Shown here piece after piece: positions 59,039 to 64,000 of a stretch of DNA of 64,000 bases. This DNA comes from Actinoplanes nipponensis (GTDB taxonomy: Bacteria > Actinomycetota > Actinomycetes > Mycobacteriales > Micromonosporaceae), in contig NZ_BOMQ01000008.1 of assembly GCF_016862275.1 (NCBI RefSeq), positions 62,001-126,000 of the forward strand, in the 5' to 3' direction. The position numbers and the translations under genes were made by a program. The notes under the pieces are model-generated. The model was not told the origin of the DNA and ran no database searches. It worked only from the letters and a program-made list of their open reading frames with translations. How positions within the stretch are numbered: the stretch's first letter is position 1; each line of letters starts with the position of its first letter.

Positions 59039-60087
59039 GGCCGGCCCCGCAGCACCTCGAGCGCGGTGACGCCGTAGCCGGCCTCCACGGCGTCGGCCGC
59101 CAGGTGACAGAGCATGAAGCGCTCGACCGGGGTGACGCCGAGCTTGGTCAGCTGGAGGTAGAGGCAGTTCAGCGCGAACCGGTAGGCCTGGAACCAGGTC
59201 GCCGCCCGCATGTCCGCCCACGACCGGTCGTCGGCCATCAGCGTGCGGTGGAACGCGCTGACGTCCGGCAACGGCCGCAGCCCCGGGTCGTAGCGGCCGG
59301 GCTCGGGGTCGTCCAGGCTCAGGCGGCCGGCCTCGATGTCGCGCCGGGCCCGTTGCTGCACCTCGGCCAGCACGCGGGTCCACTCGTCGACCAGCGCGAC
59401 ACCCGGGCCACCGCCGTCGAGCGCCGCCACCACGGACCTGGCCCGGTCGACGAGCTGATCGGCGTGCCGGGCGAAGTGGTCGTCCCACCGCGCCCGCATC
59501 CCGGGACCCTCGGGAAAGCCGGTGAGAAACCCCTCGGCATGCGAGCGGAAGGACGGGAAACCCTCGACGAGCGAGCGGCCGGAGAGCCGGTGCGCGGTCG
59601 CGATCAGCAGGTCGTACGCCAGCGACAGCCGTCCCCGGGCGCGCCGGACCTGGTCGGTCATCCGGAACGTGAGCTCCGCGGTGGCGACGTGGAAGTCGGT
59701 CCACACGCCACCCAGGCCCGGCTCGTACGGCGCCGCCCGCAGGGTGTTGTTGTCGTACCACGGCTCGGTCGGCCCGGGGTCGTTCTCCAGCCGGGCCAGC
59801 CGCCGGTGCAGCTCCCGGAAGCGCCCGCTGTCGAGCACCCGGGTCGAGGGGTGGTCGGCGAGGTAGCCGCCGACGATGCGCCAGGTGGCCGACCGGACGG
59901 CGGCGGGCAGGTCGGCGCCGCCGGTGCGCAGGTTCAGCCTCAGGTGCGGTCCACGCCGCCAGTGCCGGACGAGATACCGGGCCGGCACGTCCGGGCCCAG
60001 CGCGGTGAACAACGGCCACACCCCGTCGACCACCAGGTCGTCGAGGCTCTCGTCGTGGTACGCGACGTGGATGCTGTGCCAGGTCAT
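59035..60087 (-). CDS. Thiopeptide pyridine synthase ([4+2] cyclase, TbtD/TclM-like)
   Basis: A 350-residue protein of the thiopeptide-type bacteriocin biosynthesis family, the enzyme class that condenses two dehydroalanines to form the central pyridine and releases the leader. It resembles a LanB elimination domain (SIHVAYHDESLDDLVVDGVW, RYLVRHWRRGPHLRLNLRTGG, DNNTLRAAPYEPGLGGVWTDFH, ATWFQAYRFALNCLYLQLTKLGVTPVERFMLCHLAADAVE in part), but lies after a separate elimination protein, as in thiomuracin clusters. It marks this as a true thiopeptide locus, not a linear azole peptide. The ATG overlaps the upstream stop. Confidence 0.9.
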   Translation of the reverse strand: MTWHSIHVAYHDESLDDLVVDGVWPLFTALGPDVPARYLVRHWRRGPHLRLNLRTGGADLPAAVRSATWRIVGGYLADHPSTRVLDSGRFRELHRRLARLENDPGPTEPWYDNNTLRAAPYEPGLGGVWTDFHVATAELTFRMTDQVRRARGRLSLAYDLLIATAHRLSGRSLVEGFPSFRSHAEGFLTGFPEGPGMRARWDDHFARHADQLVDRARSVVAALDGGGPGVALVDEWTRVLAEVQQRARRDIEAGRLSLDDPEPGRYDPGLRPLPDVSAFHRTLMADDRSWADMRAATWFQAYRFALNCLYLQLTKLGVTPVERFMLCHLAADAVEAGYGVTALEVLRGRP

Positions 60088-60977
60088 CGGCCGGCCTCCT
60101 CGACGGCGCGGTCGGCGGGCAGCCGCCCGGCGAGATAGCGCACGTACGCCTCCTCCGCCAGGGTGAGGCCGAGACGGTTGCAGAGCAGGTGACCGCACGT
60201 GTCGAGGATCGCCGTGACCCGCGGCGGGTCGGCGCCGGCGGCGTCCAGCCGGTCCCGCAGGGTCGTCAGCGACCGGTGCCACGCCGCCAGCACGCCGGTG
60301 GTCCTCGCCGGGCCGGTGGCGACGGCGGCCATCCGGCGCTGGAGCTCGATGAGCTTGCCGCGTTGCCGCTCGTACCGCCGGGCGAAGGCGGCCCGCTCGG
60401 CCAGATCCCGCAGCGCCTGTTCCCGCGGCGGCGCGGCATCGCCGGTCCCGACGCCGGCCGACGCCGACACCAGCAGGAACGACAGGGCGGCGGTCTGCCG
60501 GCGGTCCGGGTCGGGGCGGGCGGCCAGCACGGCGAGCGCGATGCGGCTCGACTCGACGAAGTGGCGTTCCACCGCGTCCATCGCCGCGCCCCGGCCGTAG
60601 CGGTCGTACTCCGGCACGTACGGCCGGAAGACCACGGTGTCGTTGGGCAGTTGCACCGGCTCCCACGTGGGCAGTCGTTCCAGTGCGCCCAGGGCGCGGG
60701 CCTGCCGGGCGTACTGGTCCGGGTCGGCCGGCGTCGACGGGTGGGCCGCGAAGTGCCGCCGGCCGTGCTCGGTCAGCAGCGCGCACAGGTCGTCGGCCGT
60801 GGCGCCCGCGGCGGGCCGGACCCGGAGCCGCACGTGGTCGCCGCCCTCCCAGTACCGCAGGAAGAACAGGTCCCCGGCCAGACCGGAGGCGTGCACCGCG
60901 GTGACGACCGACACCAGCAGGGCGTCGAGGTCGCCGCCGTGGACGAGGTGGGCGCTGACCCACGGGGGCTCACGCAT
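60084..60977 (-). CDS. Split LanB elimination domain (TbtC-like)
   Basis: A 297-residue SpaB_C-type protein: WVSAHLVHGGDLDALLVSVVTAVHAS, LAGDLFFLRYWEGGDHVRLRVRP (conserved Arg/His surface), YVPEYDRYGRGAAMDAVERHFVESSRIAL, LLCNRLGLTLAEEAYVRYL. It removes glutamate from glutamylated Ser/Thr to make Dha/Dhb in the precursor. Its start lies 8 bp inside the end of the glutamylation protein gene, and its stop overlaps the next ATG, so the operon is tightly coupled. Confidence 0.9.
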   Translation of the reverse strand: MREPPWVSAHLVHGGDLDALLVSVVTAVHASGLAGDLFFLRYWEGGDHVRLRVRPAAGATADDLCALLTEHGRRHFAAHPSTPADPDQYARQARALGALERLPTWEPVQLPNDTVVFRPYVPEYDRYGRGAAMDAVERHFVESSRIALAVLAARPDPDRRQTAALSFLLVSASAGVGTGDAAPPREQALRDLAERAAFARRYERQRGKLIELQRRMAAVATGPARTTGVLAAWHRSLTTLRDRLDAAGADPPRVTAILDTCGHLLCNRLGLTLAEEAYVRYLAGRLPADRAVEEAGR

Positions 60978-63648
60978 CGCCGGACACCTCGACCAGGAAC
61001 TCGGTGGCCCGCTGCTGCCCGTCCGCGGTGGTCAGGGCGTCGGCCGGGCCCGGCAGCACCTCCTCGAACGTCACCGGCCCCGGCGAGAGCCGCACGGCGC
61101 GTTCGAACGCCAGCACGGCGAACCAGTCGGCCAGATCCAGGGGGAACGGCTTGCGGGCCTTGGCGAGCGCGTCGCGTACCGCCCCGCCGGCGCCGTCCCC
61201 GGCCGGTCCGGAGCCGTCGGGCACCCGGACGAACGTGCGGTCCGGGATGCCCTGGCCCCGCAGCCAGGTGGCCAGCGAGAGCAGGTACCCGGCGTCGGTG
61301 TCGCCGCCGGCCCGCGCCGGCACCGCCGCCACGGGCACGGTCCAGCGTTCCCGCTGCACCACCACCCGGCCGATCTCGGCGCGCGGTTGCCGGCCGAGGC
61401 GCTGCGGCGCGAGCACCTCGGACTCCGGCGGCACCAGCGGGACGCTCGGATGCAGCAGGTGGGCCTCGCCGAAGAGCAGACACAGCAGGCGCGCCGCCGG
61501 CGGCAGCAGGAAGTCCGCCATGAGACCCAGGTGCAGCGCGGTGACCGCGACACCGAGCCGCGCCGAGCGCAGGACGAGCTGGTCGGCGTCCCGGTCGTGG
61601 ACGACCACCAGATCGTGCAGCGGTATCCGGGCCGGCGCCGGGCTGCCGCTGACGGTGAAGGGATAGTCGATCTCGTACGGCAGGGCCGGCCGGCGGCAGT
61701 TGACCGCGCTGCCGAACGTGCCGCTCAGCTCGGCCCGGACGGGACCCGGCCGGGCCGCGGGCCGGTCGGGCGCGGGCGTCCCGCCGCCCTCGTGCTCGGC
61801 GAGCAGCCAGGCCAGCCGGCTGTGCCCCCGGGCGTGCCCGGTGCCGGCGACATTGAGCACCAGCCGGACCTCGTCGCCGGCGCCGCGGGTCTGCACGTAA
61901 CACCCCAGCGAGGCCGGCGGGCGCATCCAGTCGGGCCAGCCGGCGATCGCCTTCTCCAGCACGTCCACGTCGATCCGGACGACACCGTCGGCGTCGACCG
62001 GTTGGCGCAGCCGGTCCAGTTCCCGGCGGCGGATCCGGTCGAACAGCCGGATCCGCGGCTCCTGGCTGAGCGCGGCGGCGGCGGAGAACGGCAGCAGGGC
62101 GTCGACCTCGAGGAACCGGCGGACCTCGGCCTCGGCGGCTGTGGCGGCGTGCTTGCGGGCGTCCTGCACGGCGTGGTGGAAGTCCAGGAAGGTCACCGTG
62201 CCGCCGGGTGGGAAACGCTCGGGCCAGAGCCGGGTCGCGGCCAGGCGCAGCGGAGCGGCCGGGTCCAGCGCCGCCAGCCAGCGCCGGACGAGGTCGAGAT
62301 CGGCCAGCGCGGGACCCCACCGGCGGGCCGAGAGCTCGGCCACCGCAGCGGTGTGCACGACGTGATCGTGAACGGCGGCGTGGCGCAGCGTCGCCTGCTG
62401 GGCGTCGGTGACCCCGGCCGGCGCGGCCGTGGGGGCGTCCGGCGGCGCGTCCAGACCGGACAGCAGGCGGCGCACCGCGTGGTCGGTGTCGGCGCGCCAC
62501 CGCTGGTGGTGGTCGAAGTCGGTGACGGGCGCGGGCCGGCGTACCGCGTCGCGGACCTCGGCGATCGCCGCGGCGAGCTCCGCGTCGATGGTGAGCCGCT
62601 CGCGGGCGAGCCAGGCGAGCAGCGCGCCGAGCCGGTCGGTGGCGTGCTCGGGCACCGGCAGGCGGGCCTCGATCAGGCCGCTGGTCAGCAGGTGGTCGAC
62701 GAAGCCGGCCACCGTCGCGGCGTCGGCCGTCGGGGCCAGCGCGGCCACCGCCGAGCCCAGCCCGCCCACGGTCGTCACCGTGGCGCTGTCGAGCAGCTCG
62801 AGGCAGCGGCGCAGCAGGGCCGGCGCCGGCATTGCGATCAGCTGCTCGGTGGGCCGGGCCGCCAGGAAACGCACCCGGTCCGCCGAGCGGACCAGGCTGG
62901 GGTTCACCCGGATCAGGCGGGCGGGCCGGACGGACGGCTGGGCGGCGACCGCCCGCTCGACGCTGCGCACCAGCGGCGCGCTGAGCTCCGGGACGCCGAC
63001 CGCGGGCGTGCCGGTGAAGCGCACCGCCGGGCCGTCGGCCGCCCACGTGCCGAAGCCGCTGGTGGTGAAGCTGCTGGAGGGGCTGGTCTTGGCCGCCGCG
63101 CGGGCGAGGTACCGGGCCAGCCTGATCAGTGTCTTGCGCGCGGGGCGGTGGGCCGGATCGGCCAGCCGCTTGCCCAGCTCGGCGGACATGGTGGGGCTCG
63201 ACTCGGCCAGCGCCCGCCGGAACGCCGGCTCCCGGGCCGCCGCCAGCAGCCGGACCTGCTTGTCGGCGTGCTCCTCGTGCAGCAGGGCGTCGAGCCGGGC
63301 CGCCGCCGCGTCGCAGGCGGCGTGCCGGTCCAGCCAGGCGCCGATCCGGGCGGCGAGGGGACCGGGCAGGGCCGCGCGTACCGCCGGGGTCCACGACGAC
63401 GGGGGCGGGCGCCGTCCCTGGTGCAGGCGGCGGCGCAGGGTCAGGACCGCCGGGCGGTGCGCGGTGCCGGTCAGCAGCCGTACCTGCTCGTGCAGCAGAG
63501 CGGCCAGCAACTCGCCCTCGGCGCCCAGGCGGCCGCGTTCGTCGCGGATGCGTGTGACCTCGTCCCACGTGCGTTCCAGCCGCAGGCCGGTCAACGCCGG
63601 GAACGGCATCCCGGCGATGCGGACCACCGGGGGTCGAGGCGCCGTCAC
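60970..63648 (-). CDS. LanB-type tRNA-Glu-dependent glutamylation protein (TbtB-like)
   Basis: An 892-residue lantibiotic-dehydratase N-terminal domain protein. It activates precursor Ser/Thr by glutamyl transfer from Glu-tRNA. Family features are LRLERTWDEVTRIRDERGRL, KTLIRLARYLARAAAKTSPSSSFTTSGFGTWA (quoted in part; characteristic of the domain), RVNPSLVRSADRVRFLAARP, and C-terminal LRSARLGVAVTALHLGLMADFLLPPAARLLCLLFGEAH (in part). Length fits split-LanB thiopeptide enzymes. It is 70 bp downstream of the precursor gene, probably on the same transcript. Confidence 0.92.
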   Translation of the reverse strand: MTAPRPPVVRIAGMPFPALTGLRLERTWDEVTRIRDERGRLGAEGELLAALLHEQVRLLTGTAHRPAVLTLRRRLHQGRRPPPSSWTPAVRAALPGPLAARIGAWLDRHAACDAAAARLDALLHEEHADKQVRLLAAAREPAFRRALAESSPTMSAELGKRLADPAHRPARKTLIRLARYLARAAAKTSPSSSFTTSGFGTWAADGPAVRFTGTPAVGVPELSAPLVRSVERAVAAQPSVRPARLIRVNPSLVRSADRVRFLAARPTEQLIAMPAPALLRRCLELLDSATVTTVGGLGSAVAALAPTADAATVAGFVDHLLTSGLIEARLPVPEHATDRLGALLAWLARERLTIDAELAAAIAEVRDAVRRPAPVTDFDHHQRWRADTDHAVRRLLSGLDAPPDAPTAAPAGVTDAQQATLRHAAVHDHVVHTAAVAELSARRWGPALADLDLVRRWLAALDPAAPLRLAATRLWPERFPPGGTVTFLDFHHAVQDARKHAATAAEAEVRRFLEVDALLPFSAAAALSQEPRIRLFDRIRRRELDRLRQPVDADGVVRIDVDVLEKAIAGWPDWMRPPASLGCYVQTRGAGDEVRLVLNVAGTGHARGHSRLAWLLAEHEGGGTPAPDRPAARPGPVRAELSGTFGSAVNCRRPALPYEIDYPFTVSGSPAPARIPLHDLVVVHDRDADQLVLRSARLGVAVTALHLGLMADFLLPPAARLLCLLFGEAHLLHPSVPLVPPESEVLAPQRLGRQPRAEIGRVVVQRERWTVPVAAVPARAGGDTDAGYLLSLATWLRGQGIPDRTFVRVPDGSGPAGDGAGGAVRDALAKARKPFPLDLADWFAVLAFERAVRLSPGPVTFEEVLPGPADALTTADGQQRATEFLVEVSGDA

Positions 63649-63718
63649 GACCGCGTCCTTTCTCCAGACCGGCGGCGGACGCCATGCGGCACGCCGATGA
63701 CATCCGCCGCCGGGCAGC

Positions 63719-63910
63719 TCAGCCGGAACAGCGCGAACAACTGCACAGGCAGAAGTTCGTGTACGCCGAGGCCGCGTTCTCGGGCATGCCGTGACCCGCG
63801 GTGAGCGACTCGATGGTCAGGCCCGGATCGGCCAGCTCGAAGACGTCGAGTGGCAGGTCCGCGAGGTCGATGTCGAACGTGTCCGGCGGCTGCTTGTCGA
63901 AGGAATCCAT
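63719..63910 (-). CDS. Thiopeptide precursor peptide
   Basis: A 63-residue precursor with AGGAGGAGG just before the ATG. The leader (1-47) has the thiomuracin/GE2270-type features: acidic helix DLADLPLDVFELADPGLTIE, then SLTAGHGMPENAA. The predicted core is SAYTNFCLCSCSRCSG (residues 48-63): five Cys, four Ser, one Thr. In core numbering, Ser1 and Ser10 are spaced as in 26-membered thiopeptides (C7-x-C9-S10-C11-S12), while Ser1/Ser12 would give a 32-membered ring. Residue 2 is Ala, not Cys. Every core enzyme follows in order. The 90 bp upstream to the window end have no gene and should hold the promoter. Confidence 0.93.
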   Translation of the reverse strand: MDSFDKQPPDTFDIDLADLPLDVFELADPGLTIESLTAGHGMPENAASAYTNFCLCSCSRCSG

Positions 63911-64000
63911 AGTTCACCTCCTCCTGGAGTCCAGGGCAGTCAGCGGACGCTACTGCGGCGAATCGGTGCGGCGCGCCCCGCAGTCGGCAGCCGTCCGCTG

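Noticed and set aside
53928..63910. The RiPP operon as a linear azole peptide (plantazolicin/microcin B17 type) or a classical lantibiotic
   Set aside because: Presence of both split LanB proteins and a separate pyridine-synthase-type protein, together with a GHGM leader and Ser/Cys core, is specific to thiopeptides; no LanC is present.

Overview
This is a very GC-rich (roughly 70-75%) chromosomal segment from an actinomycete. GTG starts, ATGA/GTGA stop-start overlaps and strong third-position GC are common. The gene content suggests a Micromonosporaceae-type filamentous actinobacterium (Actinoplanes/Micromonospora relatives): an SCO7613-like membrane giant, a DUF3159-type protein, HEAT-protein/GT2 operons, a fused anthranilate synthase with a Trp attenuator, and a thiopeptide cluster. 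That placement is inference. I saw no rRNA, tRNA, CRISPR array, insertion sequence or phage module.

1-20 kb is a mixed chromosomal region. It holds the 3' part of a NarL-type two-component pair whose kinase carries a collagen-like insert in its ATPase domain, a Nudix hydrolase, a GH63-type glycosidase, an LLM oxidoreductase, an SCO7613-like membrane protein, a divergent methyltransferase/HxlR pair around a palindrome, redox enzymes, a membrane GT2 polysaccharide synthase with a C-terminal MshEN-like domain, and a fused anthranilate synthase behind a leader peptide with tandem Trp codons and an attenuator.

20-34 kb has a stand-alone response regulator with a CHASE3/HAMP/GAF histidine kinase. 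A sugar-catabolism group follows (LacI regulator, GH13 alpha-glucosidase, PfkB kinase). An 18-bp motif is shared by the GH13 promoter and the distant GH63 promoter, suggesting one regulon. An ECF sigma factor/membrane protein pair, a DNA glycosylase, a methyltransferase, and small regulators with striking palindromes complete this part.

34-51 kb is dominated by envelope and exopolysaccharide functions: a histidine kinase divergent from a response regulator/HEAT-repeat/GT2 operon, a SpoIIE-type phosphatase, a PAP2 phosphatase, a degenerate LuxR regulator, a VanZ-like protein, a GT4 glycosyltransferase, and an operon of CapD-type dehydratase, nucleotide-sugar dehydrogenase, initiating sugar transferase and DegT-like protein.

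51-64 kb holds a KAP-type NTPase locus that looks frameshifted, then the most interesting system. It is a compact thiopeptide biosynthetic operon on the minus strand, in the order precursor peptide, split LanB (glutamylation, then elimination), pyridine synthase, SagB-type azoline dehydrogenase, RRE/ocin-ThiF-like partner, YcaO cyclodehydratase. The 16-residue predicted core peptide (SAYTNFCLCSCSRCSG) matches no characterised thiopeptide I recognise: residue 2 is Ala instead of the usual Cys, and the ring segment is aromatic. The YcaO gene appears interrupted by a one-base frameshift. The cluster probably continues past the window end, where any upstream regulator, exporter, resistance or tailoring genes would lie.
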